From contig JALIRH010000002.1 in assembly GCA_023055505.1 (NCBI GenBank), positions 42,326,233 through 42,390,232 on the forward strand: a stretch of DNA of 64,000 nucleotides. The letters are read 5' to 3'. The position numbers and the translations under genes were made by a program. Under the pieces are notes generated by a model that saw only the letters and a program-made list of their open reading frames with translations, was not told the DNA's origin and made no database searches. Below are positions 48,385-59,299 of this stretch, one piece after another. Origin of the DNA: Callipepla californica brunnescens (lineage: Eukaryota > Chordata > Aves > Galliformes > Odontophoridae). Position 1 is the first letter of the stretch, and each line of letters starts with the position of its first letter.

Positions 48385-49004
48385 CAGGAGAGGTTCTGTG
48401 TAACCAGTGCCAACAGAGGAGGGAGAAGATGGGTCCATCAAGCTCAACCCCAGCTCCAGCAGGCACACCCAGAGCTGGGGGCCCAGGCACACATCCAGGT
48501 GTCTTCTGAACGTCCCCAAGAAGGAAACCCCACAGCCTCTGGGCAGCCTGTGTCAGTGCTTCATCACCCGCACAGCACAGAAGTGCTTCCTGATGTTCAG
48601 AAGCAATCTCCTATGTTCCAGTTGTCCCCATTGACTCTGGTCTTGGCACTGGGCACCAGTGAAAAGAGCCTGGCTCTGTCCTCTTTGCTCCTTCCCTCTA
48701 GATATCTGTGGAGATACCCCTGAGCCTCCTCCATGCTGAACAGCCCCAGCTCTCTCACCCTCTTCTCATAGGAGAGGTGTGCTCCAGCCCATTATTTTAA
48801 GTGGCCCTTTGTTTGACTCTCTGCAGTGTGCCTGTGTTTCTCTGGTACTGAGAAGCCCACAGCTGCACCCAGCGTTCCAGATGTGCCTCACCAGTGCTGA
48901 GTAGAGAGCAAAGATCACCTTCCTTGATCTGCTGGCACTGCTTTGCCTGATGCAGCCAAGAGTACTGTTAGTCTTCCTAGTGACTAAGCATATTGCTGAC
49001 TCAG
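48385..49004 (-). mobile_element. CR1 LINE 3' region, reverse orientation
   Basis: Plus-strand landmarks of reversed CR1 are CAACCCCAGCTCCAGCAGGC, GCAGCCTGTGTCAGTGCTTC, GAAGTGCTTCCTGATGTTCA, CCATGCTGAACAGCCCCAGC and TTGCTGACTCAGGTG. About 620 bp of the ORF2 end and 3' UTR are present and all degenerate. Confidence 0.88.
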
Positions 49005-49227
49005 GTGTCAGTGCCCAGAGACAGAAAGCGTTAGGAACTACAGATTACATATAGAAAAGATGCTGAGAAGGAGATAGAGGAGAAACAAGAATGAGGATAG
49101 CAAATCAATATGCTTAAAATTCCAAATACTTGTCTAAAAATGCAGTAAATGGAAGAGGAATCTAAAAGATTCTTCTTGTGTGATCAAAATTACAGCTGCA
49201 TTAGCGTAATGGAAACATGTTTCTGTT

Positions 49228-49965
49228 TCTTTGTCCAGGTGCAGGCCAGTCATGAGTGGTGTCCCTGGGGGTCAGTCTTGGGACTGGTGCTCTTCAGCAC
49301 CTTTCTCAGTGACACAGACAGTGGGATACACCCCCAGCAAGTCTGCTGATGTCACCGAGCTGAGTGGTGCAGTTGACACACTGAAGGGAGGAACACCATT
49401 CAGAGGTAGTAGGGCAGCCTTGAAAAGCGGGCCCATGGGAACCTCATGAAGTTCAGTAGGGCCAAGTGCAAGGTGCTTTACTTGGGTCAGTGAAATCACA
49501 GGTGTGCATATAGACAGAGAGTGGAATTCATTGAAAGCAGACCCTCTGGGGAAGGTCTTTGGGGTCCTGGTGAATGAAAAACTGGATGTGAGACAGCCCA
49601 GGTGGCCAACAGTGTCTTGGGCTGTATCAAAAGAGAGAAGGCTCCATTGAGGACACGTTTTGTCATTCTTGAAGAGACCTTATAAACAGAGGGGAGACCA
49701 ACATTTTACAGAGCTAATAGCGATAGAACAATAGGGGAGGCTTTAAACAAAGAAAATAGGGTAACTCTGAGGGCAGTGAGACTGGCACAGCTGCCCAGAG
49801 AAGCTGTGGTGCCCCATCCCTGGAGGCACTCAAGGCCAGATTGGATGGGGCCCTGTGCAGCTGAGCTACTCGGGGCAGCCCTGCCCACGGCACGGGGTGG
49901 GACTGGGTGGGCTTCAAAGCCTCTTCCAACCCAAACCATTCTGTGATTTCGTGATTTATTTATAA
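49228..49965 (+). mobile_element. CR1 LINE ORF2 to 3' end relic, + orientation
   Basis: A reverse-transcriptase segment is visible (WGSVLGLVLFSTFLSDTDSG, residues of the PQGSVLGP block). It is followed by SADVTELSGAVDT where the catalytic box should read ADD, so the catalytic Asp pair is broken. The 3' UTR follows with GGTGCCCCATCCCTGGAGGC, CACGGCACGGGGTGGGACTG and a TTCTGTGATTTCGTGATT tail. Frameshifts and an internal deletion make it inactive. Confidence 0.9.
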
Positions 49966-52900
49966 AGCTTGAATATTAATATATACAGAACTTCTCTCCA
50001 GGAAAGTAATAAGACGACTTTTTTTTTTTTTTTTTTTGCCAGTGAATTAGACAGTATATCTTCTCTGAGGTATATAGATCATAGATCAATTGTGAATTTG
50101 TGTCAGTAATAAATGGGAAGAGAGCAAATGCTGCCATTGTGGTGAGAGTTTGCTGCAGACTTCAAATTAGACCTACTTGAGGTGCATGGGTTTATTCTGT
50201 GACCAACCAAGCTGAATCATCTGTGTTGATGGTAATGGGTAATTGTAGCTATGCAAGCACCTCCTAGGAAGCGAATTCAGGAAAATACAGGCAGGTTCTT
50301 AGTAAAACTGTGATAGGGGAGGTTTGGAGGAGGCATCCAAATGGAAAAGATCTTCTGTGTTCATTCTCACCAGTGAAGAGTAATCATCTCTCAGTGTGTG
50401 GCCTGAGTAAGAGATCATGAAGTGACACAAGTTCACTCATAGCAACTGAAGGGGAGAGAGGAGCAAGTAATTACTGAATAGAGCCGGTGTTGCTTATTTT
50501 TACATAGTAGTGTGAGGAATTAAGTTTATGGTTGAGTTCTTTGATACCTACTGAGCTGTAACAACAGGCTTTGCAGAGTTGAAGTACATATCAAATCTTT
50601 TTTTCTCTCCTAGGCTGGTAGGTTTGTGACCTTTACAGGAAGGAACGTAATGACTTGAAACCACCCTGTTGGTATTTGGGGAATTTTGTCAAATTTGGTC
50701 AACACTTATCACGGAGTACACTTTCCCTTAATAAGCCTAACAAGTAGCAAACTTCCACAGAGAAGAACTCTGTAATCTCAGATGATGAACAGGAAACACG
50801 ATATGGGGAAAGAAGTCTAAAGAAAAAGGAGTTCAGGAGAGCTGGCAAGTTGTTAAAGAAATTATACTACAGGTAGAAGTGCAGATTACCCAATGTGGAG
50901 GACTGCTTATTGGTGTTTTCAAACAAAAGAGAAAGCGTATCAAAAGGATTACGATTGAGTTTAAAAAGATACTAGAACAGAATGAAATGTAGGTACCCAG
51001 AGAGATTGGTAGATAAAGAAAAGGATAGAAAACAAAAGCTATAGGCGATGTTGCTGCAGAGTTTTCAGATTTAGGACATTAATCCCAGACTTTGGTAGAA
51101 TCAGTTGCACAAATACCTGATGAGGAACAATTCATTAGATACATACATGTTTGCTATACTTGGAAAACATGATCAGATTGCCAGCCCTGTTTTAGGATCA
51201 AGGAACTGGTAATATAATAATGATACAGTCCAGATTTGTTATTTTAGTGCCTGTACCAGATCAATTCATGGAGGGAGGAAAGACAGTGGGCACATTAGAG
51301 GTAGGTTGTTAGTGGGGATGATTATCCCCAGATGACTACCGGCAAGAGGTGAGCGTGGAGAAATGGTGGTGGGTGAATGTCAGAGGGGAGTAACATGCAT
51401 TGATTGTATTTATGAAACACGGTGAGCTGACCACAAGATCCATAACAGTATACTGGCTCATTATTGTACCAAACATATATTAGCTCTAACATAGATTATA
51501 TCTTTACTTTTAATCCCCACTGCCACTGGGGGAACCGTGAACTTCCAGCAAAGGGTCTGATGGGAAGGGAGTAAACACATGGTCTTGCAGAGAAGCTGCC
51601 AGCTGCCGCATCCCACTGAAATGGATGTTTTAGAGCCTGGAAACCAGTAAGTGAAGTGCATTATATTCAGATAGAGTTCTTAATCTCAAAATATTGAGGT
51701 CATTGTGATTCAATGGGATCCATACTCCTGAATGATTTTCTAAGTATCAGTGCAAATTTCCCAATTGGGTGTTGAGAAATTGGCCCTCAGAATCCAAGTT
51801 CTCTACTTAACAGTGTTCTTAAGCACCACTATCTTCTATGTTTTTTTTTCTATTTTTGTTGCTGAGAACCTAATAGATGGTCACTGGATATACTTCCTCT
51901 ATCTTCAGCTGAGCAGGAGACATCTAGGCTAGTTAGTTACCACACCTACTGCCTTGATCATGCTAACTAGTGTGCATGCCAAAGCAAGTATATCTTCTCA
52001 AGAATGCCAGGAAAATATTTTCGACCATAGGTGAATATTACCTAGCTAATAAACACAGGCACTTGGAAATGATGTGGGGCGACATGCCTGGCACAACCAT
52101 GTTATGCATATTTTGGAACTCCTTGGAACATCCAAGACCGGGATAAAAACAATCATTTCCACGTTACCTTCAACTCTGTAAAATTTCTAAGAAAACCACT
52201 TCAGACACTCCTTATAGAATTCTCTTCATAAGTTAAAGACTGAACTCCCTTCAGCAGCAGCTCCACAGAGCTGCCAAGATTTCATACTTTAATTTCGACA
52301 TCCCTCTCTCTAGCAAGTAGTTGAAGTTCCATAGCAAAGTTGAGTACTTCAAATCCTGACAGTTAGAGCTCAGTCCTCATTCCCACATAAACACAACCAT
52401 TTTGCAAACATGATCTGATATTAATTACCCCCCTGGCACCAAAAGTCAGGATTTCCTGATGCAGCCCGCTAATGTAAAATGCATTAGTGAAAATGCTGGC
52501 TCCAAGGGGTTAGGTTCTCTAAATAAACATAGCAAAGTTCTTTATTCACAACTCCCAGGCTATTCTGAAAGACTGATTTCTCCAACACAGTTTAAAAAAA
52601 AAGAAGCTAAAATCTTCCTTGGGTTTTTAATAGGCTATAAATGCCTTTTTTTCTGTTCAGTGGCAGGAACTGAATGTCAAGCTGTAGATCAATGAAACCC
52701 AACTCTTTCTTGCCTTAGAATGAAGTTTGCCCAAGCTCCTCCCTGCTGTCATGTACATTATTTCCTCTTTCTAATGGCAAGCAACTGAGGATCAGGTCAG
52801 TTTTGCATCTCATGCTTGTGGGCAAAGATGGCAACACTAAAATTTATAGACAAAGTGCTTGTAAGAGGGAAAGTAAAAAGAAGAGAATAACAAAACTTAG

Positions 52901-55900
52901 AGAATAACAAAACTTAACTTTTGAAGCACTGACTGTAGAATTCTTCCACTGAAAATAAGGAGGACTCAAACAAAGCCAGCTTGCAATGAATAAGAAACGT
53001 TCAGCTGTTAACAAAATATGGCTTTAAGGCCAATGATTTCCATCTGAGAAACTGTCCGTGTCCTCATTGGCAATACCAGCAGAAGGCATTACCACTTACT
53101 GCCAGTAGCACAGTGCATTGCTGCCACCTTGTTTGAGCCAAGGCTTGAACACGACCAGCAAATTAATGTCCCTAGCAGAAAATAAAAATACTTGTGTTGC
53201 TTATCTGTTGTTTGTTACTGAACAAGGTAAATGCCCACACCCACTCACTGTACAGTCCCACGTAGTGTCCTGGGACATCTGACAGCTGTAGCCTAGCCTT
53301 TTTTTTTTTTTGTATGACATGACAATGCTGGAGTAGTAGTGAGGATTGCAATCCATAAATGGCAAGCAAAATATAACTAGATTGTCTATATGATGTACAC
53401 TCAGCCCTCTTCCTATTTCTGAACAACTAAAAATATACACACTCATATGATAAGATCAGCTACCAACATAAGCTTCTCATCCCCACCTGATTTGAAACAC
53501 AAATGCCTGTTTGTTTACTTGCAGGGGAGTAATATTAAATTTATATCTGAAATGCTGTCCAGCATGTACAATAAAACCTATTCAGCTAATGGTCCTGTCA
53601 CATTTATAAGAAACCTGCATGAGATTAAAAGAAAATTCAATTACAGTTTCAACAGAATACTTGCCCAGATCAAATATTGTTTGGATCATCTGACAAGGCA
53701 TACTTAATCACTGGAAAACTGCATTTTTTTTTACAACAGTTTCCAAAAGCCAACTCCGAGCACAATGCATCTTTTTGTTTAAACTGTGTGTGTGTGTCAT
53801 GGCCTGTGTTCCTTCCAACCTGAGCCATGTGATGATTTGATGCTGGTTACAAGTCTAACTGTGTTAATTCTGACTAAAATGAAGAACCCTTCTGTCTTGG
53901 TGTTCTGGCATTCAGTGTTCTAACTTTTGGCTGAATGGTGTCCTGAAGTTTCCTTTTGTCTTGACCACTTGCGGAGGGAAGAGTGAGATGGCAACTTCTT
54001 AATAAAAAAAAAAAAAAGTTTCCAGACAAGTTTTCTGCTGAGGTCAAGATCAGGGCAAGGAGAGGTGAGGATTCTAAAAGTTTGATGCTGATTACCTTTT
54101 TCCTACCTGGAATTTTCAGAATTTCCTCTTTGTTGCATAGGTCCGGAAGGTTAAAAATAACAGTACCTCCTGAGCCTCATCCCTGGGCAGTGCCCTTCCC
54201 TGGGATCCAGCAAGCTTTTTCCACCAAACTGGGTCGACATCAGTGCCTAATTTTAAAAATCTCTGGGATCCGATGCTTTATAAAAATCAAGGAGAACTTT
54301 CCCATTATATAATGCCAGCAGTCACATATGGTACACTCTGGCCTGATTCTGATGAAGCTCAATTTTAGATATTGAAATAGTGATTATTGGTTTTAAAGAG
54401 CCATGAGCTCCTTGTAGAAAACTATGGGGAAGATTCTTTACTTGTGGAGCCTTTCCTTGCCTCTTTATACAGACTCTTCCCTTTTTGGACAGTAAGTGCA
54501 TTGATATTACAGCTGTAAATGTTTCCCATCTGAAATGACAAAGCTGTCTTTTAAAGTAAAGGTTGAGAAAATACATTTTCTCATATTTGCTCTGATTGTG
54601 CTTGTGATCTCTTTCACTCACTGAAAATGTAATTAGAAAAAGTGGTAGTGGAGATCATAAACATCTGTACCATCTGTTTTTCTGGATGTTTTGATACCAG
54701 AGTTGTTCATGCAGCCAGCCTGAGAGGTCTGGGAAGAACTCAAGCAGTGCTAAATAATAAAAGGGACTTTTATTATCAGATAAATGGGTAAAACAAAATG
54801 ATTTAGGTACTTATGTAAAATACCTCACTGTTTTTTTTAGCCTTCACTTATGACTCTTCTTCACCGTGATGCCTACAGAATATTTTACAGCATTTTGACT
54901 GCTCAGCCAGGGTCTGTCACACTCACCTGTACGGCCTCTTTCTGTGCCGAGGCTTTCTGGTGACACCCATAAGTTCCCAAACTCACTCTCTGTGTTGGGA
55001 TAAGATCTTTCTGAGCTGTGTTTATACAGCACCTAGCACAGTGACATCCTGATGCATGGCAGGGAACAGAAGATTCTTCTGCAAAGCAAATTAACAGTGT
55101 CTTAGGGATTCGGAAGTGACATGAAGTATTATTCAAGATCCAGCTCCAGAAGGTAAATCACTGAGTCAAAATTGTTACTGATGGCTGTGACAGGCTGCTT
55201 GGTAACAGTGCATGGGATATTATTGTAAACAATTTGACAAATACTTTAGATAATGAACAAAGTAAAAAAAAAAAATAAAAAAAAAAAAAAATCAATGTCT
55301 GTTCCTAGATAATTTGTGAAAAGGAAAGAGGAGTATATTTATCAAATATATTGTTTCTGCAAATAGTTTTCAGAGGGGAAATAGGTAAGAAAAAAAACAA
55401 AAAAAAACTCCACCAAACAAACATTGGTTTATATGTCAATATCCCTGTAAACAGCAGTGACAGAAGGGAAGTACAGCTAATAACAAAATGGGAACAAACC
55501 CCTTTCTAAACCGAACATCTTCAGTGACTCTTTGGAGTCTCACCATCTCCTGAGTGTGACAAAGGGCCCAAGCTGTGCTGCTGGGCTCCCTCAGCCATTG
55601 CCAAAATGTAGTAGTGAAATGCCTGTGGAGTGACGTTGTGGATCAGATTCACTTTCTGTGATTTCAGACATGTTCCTTGCCTTGGAGAATAGAGAAAACA
55701 AAGTTGGGAAAGCCACTGCTGGAGGGATTGATTTCAGTTTGTTAGGGTTGCACAAGTCTCACCCTGACTGCTCTTGTTCTCCAGGAGGCCAAAGTGTTTG
55801 TCCTCAGTGTGAGGGAATCTCTCCAGGTGCAGCAGCCAGCCAGACAACAGCAGAGACCTAGTTAGGATCCTAAAACACATGCAAACAAAACCTAAGGAAA

Positions 55901-57891
55901 CCCAGTTCTGATCCACACAAATCAGTTCTTTTTTTTCCATTTTTTACATACCTGACCTGATATGCAGAAACATTATTTACAGTACTAGCATTTCCTTGAG
56001 CTTTCCTTCCAGTTCTCATCCTCGCAACTCTTAGGGAAGTTTTCAGATTGTTTACTAAGCGTAGTCTTTGCCAGTAGCTGGTTTGGAAGTTCAATCTGAA
56101 GATTTTTAGATAACAGAAGTCCTTCAGCTGAGCTTCATAGCCTTCCAGAAGAACCACGATGCCTGGAACCTGGATGGCACCATGCTCTAATGCAGAGCAT
56201 CAGTCACACAGCCTACACTGACTTTACCCACCCAGAGCACCACCTCCTCCCAGTCCTCATGAGTCCGCACTGGAGAAGGGGAGAACACAACGGTGAACTT
56301 CATGAAGAGTCTGAAAACCAGAAATTTTGGCCAAGGCTGAAATATATGTGGAACCAAACAGAAGTCGCCTCTTGACCTCTGGCAGGAAGATGTCTGCCAT
56401 CTTGCTTGGACCTAAACTGAACACTCTCTTGCTATAGGATGCTTCCCTTTCTCTAGGGCTATAAATCTTGAGTGATCAAAAATTCCAAGATTTTCTCAAG
56501 AGAATCAAAGTGAAAGAAACCGATTTCCCTAGTCAGTATATTACATAAAAATTTAACAATAAAGACTGTTTAAAATATATATATATATATATTCTGTGTT
56601 TGTTTTTTTTTTTTTTAACATTTCTCTACTTCCTTTGCACTATTTGTATGTCACCTTTTAGCTGACAAAGCAACATTTAACACATCTAGAAATGAACATC
56701 TCATCTTGTCTGTACAAGCAGGGATTCTGCCCATGCCAAAGTTGAGGAAATTCCATGTCATGTGATGGTCTGAACTTCCTTCTGTCCCGTGGCTTCATTT
56801 CTTCCCAGTTCTTGTTCATGTGTGTTTTAAAATGAAGGTAGAGGTATATTCTTCATGCACCTACTGTGAAGTTATTTTTCAATACATATTTATGTGAACT
56901 GCAAACATCCTTAAAGTTGTTGTTACAGTGTCAACCATCTTGCTAACTGCTGAAAAACCCCTAACCTAAGCTGTGCTTTTTATAACTCAACACATTAATT
57001 ATATTTAGAATCCTTAATTATCTCTTTTCCATAGTTAACTCTAATAAACTCCAAACATTTAAAAGTAATTTTAAATAATGCTGCTTTCCTTGCACATTTT
57101 CAATCAGCTGCACAAATATCTAAATTAGCTGATGATTATACAACATTTGGTTTGCTTTCAATCTGGTGCTTAATTGTCCAGCACAACACTCTCTGTCTCA
57201 GTTTCCAGCACCCTCCCACCTCGCTGCCCCGGACCTGCTCACTGGTGCTGGGATGGGATCCTATCACCCTCAGCCCCAGTGAATCATTGTGTCATGGTGG
57301 CTATCGCTCTGAGAAGGCCAGCACACACATCACTCTTCAGCACAGCTCTGCTTAGGGCAGTGCAACTTCTCCTCATTTAGGAATGCGTATGACTGGCAGA
57401 AGGTGCAACCTTTTGGCAGGGATAGGCTCTGGGTCTTGGTTCACAAGCAGCTCAGACAGGCATCATCTCCTTGAGGACATCCTGGCTGTATTAAATCTAA
57501 CATGCACTAAACAGCAGTAGAGAAAAGAGGAATGTAAACTATGAATGGGATCACAAACAGTGAGCAGCAGTATGACTAAGAATTGTACACATACTCCAAC
57601 TCTCTCACTTGTACGCACTGTTGTCTGTCATAATTAATCTGACCTCTTAAGCAAGATTGTAAGCATTGTGTTTGCTACTTTTTTTTTTTTAATTTTGCAA
57701 AATTCTGCTTTAAAATTGTCTTTAAACAAATTTTTTCTTAACTCAGATTCCAGTTAGAAAGTGAATATTAAAAAGAATACCTTGGTTTCCTTGTATTTCA
57801 AAATGCTTTACCCCCCAACAATTGTACTTATGTTTTATGAATGACACTTTCAATGCCCTGTAGGGTGAATAACCCAGAAGAATAGTATTCA
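49966..57891. other. Intergenic gene desert
   Basis: About 7.9 kb with no recognised gene. It contains a T19 run (50019-50037), a two-copy 17-bp tandem repeat starting at 52882 and 52899, an A-rich tract (55264-55291) and an (AT)n tract at about 56576-56592. A possible CR1 tail remnant lies near 53800-53842. A very AT-rich stretch with TTAATTA-type motifs lies at 56860-57170. No open frame looks coding. Confidence 0.6.
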
Positions 57892-57892
57892 C

Positions 57893-57912
57893 AAAAAAAA
57901 AAAAAAAAAAAA
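57893..57912 (+). repeat. A20 homopolymer
   Basis: Twenty consecutive A bases about 70 bp before repeat copy B. Confidence 0.9.
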
Positions 57913-57979
57913 GAGGTGGATGGTATATTTTGCTTGGCTTATCTAGATGGTAAACAGACAACCAATAAATAAGAGAAGC

Positions 57980-58240
57980 TCACCATTGCAGATGGTCAAG
58001 GCTCACCAACAACTCCACAGGGGAGGGATCTCCAGCAAGAGATCATTCCTCAGTGGTGGTCAGCCCTTAAATGGGGTCTGGGAGAGGTGAAGTCAGACCC
58101 CACCCCTTCTGGTCACACAGTGAATTGCCTTCACCTGTGCTCCCATGGCTGACTCAGTGCTCACCTCAGGTGATCAATCAGTGGTTCAGGCCATGATTCA
58201 ACAGTTCCCATACATGCCCCAAAAATATCTGTGCAATAAA
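57980..58240 (+). repeat. Unidentified interspersed repeat, copy B
   Basis: This is the inverted partner of 3200-3465. It shares TCAGTGGTGGTCAGCCCTTA, AATGGGGTCTGGGAGAGGTG, CCCTTCTGGTCACACAGTGA and CTCCCATGGCTGACTCAGTG with the reverse complement of copy A. An AATAAA at 58235-58240 could be an LTR poly(A) signal, but the family is not known to me. Confidence 0.7.
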
Positions 58241-58685
58241 ATTCCAACAAGTGGAAGACTTCAAGGGAAGAAGAATCTCATCCCATTTTCACTGAAGAAA
58301 TTAGTATTTTTCTATGCATTTTTTAGCAATAATTTTTATTTGCTTTTGAACTGGTTTTCATTGGTTTATTTTTGGTAGGAAGGAGACAGAGACGTGACAG
58401 GTGGGTGAAAAGAAGAGTGGGGGCATTCAGGGGAATTGTTCAAAGAGAAGGGGAAAGAACACCTGAAGCAAATGGTAACACTTGACATTTTCACGAAAAG
58501 CTTCATTTCTCCTTTAGCCTGGCTGGTGCCCATAGCATCCTGCTTACATCCTCTGACTCCCCAGAGGATTCTGAGTGTGGTGCCTGTTTAAACAAAGCCG
58601 TGTAAGGTTCTCATAATAAAAATCACTCCACATGGAAAACTGTTGATGTCTTCAGAGAAACAGGATGATGGCATGAAGGGAAAAA
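58241..58685. other. Intergenic sequence, nothing recognised
   Basis: No coding, RNA or repeat signal was recognised between repeat copy B and the CR1. Confidence 0.6.
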
Positions 58686-58689
58686 ATGC

Positions 58690-58935
58690 TAATAGAATCG
58701 CCAAGGTTGGAAGACCTCCAAGATCGTCTAGTCCAACTGTTCACCTACCGCCAATATTTCCCACTAACAATGTCCTTTAGTACAACATCCAAACATTTCT
58801 TGAACATCTCCAGGGACAGTGACTCCAGCAGCACCCTGGTCAGCCCATTCCAGCTCCTGACCTCTGTTGGATAATAATTTTTTCCTAATATCCAACCTGA
58901 ATGTCCCCATGCTCAATGTGAGGCCATATAACCTC
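58690..58935 (-). mobile_element. CR1 LINE 3' fragment, reverse orientation
   Basis: Plus-strand landmarks of reversed CR1: AGAATCGCCAAGGTTGGAAG, GTCTAGTCCAACTGTTCACC, CATCCAAACATTTCTTGAAC and CCTAATATCCAACCTGAATG. Confidence 0.9.
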
Positions 58936-59144
58936 TTTCTTGAAATCAGAACGAGCAGCTCATTCTGGACAGTTTCATATCTTAGGGAATTTCTTCCTGA
59001 AGAGGTACTGGATATTTTCACAACACTTACTGAAGTTATCCATCTGAGGAAGACCACCTTCCCACCTGGCTCTCCTGTTTGTGCCAGCTTAGTGTACAGA
59101 TCCCAGGTGGCAGGCAAGGGAGCACAGGGTGAGCTCTGCTGCAC

Positions 59145-59260
59145 CATTGCGTGGCCTTGGGCATGTCACTTAACTTCACTGTGCGGTGGGACCATTGCCT
59201 GTTTTCCTTCCTACAGCACTCCTTTGGCAACTTTGGATGAAACAACAGTGCTTTTATTTG
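59145..59260 (+). repeat. Possible MIR-type (CORE-SINE) relic
   Basis: GGCCTTGGGCATGTCACTTA, followed by ACTTCACTGTGC, closely resembles the MIR core (GACCTTGGGCAAGTCACTTAACCTCTCTGTGC in the consensus, given here only as a comparison). The flanks are too diverged to define limits. MIRs predate the amniote split, so a fragment in a bird is expected but rare. Confidence 0.5.
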
Positions 59261-59299
59261 GAGAGTGCTCTACGCTGCCTCTGTGGCAAAAAAAAAAAT

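Noticed and set aside
48499..49449. Open frames suggesting small proteins, including one with a reverse-transcriptase-like segment
   Set aside because: They are pieces of two CR1 LINE relics with broken catalytic residues and frameshifts.
58145..58378. Open frame of 77 codons starting at an ATG
   Set aside because: It begins within the unidentified repeat copy B and runs into AT-rich sequence with no recognised domain.
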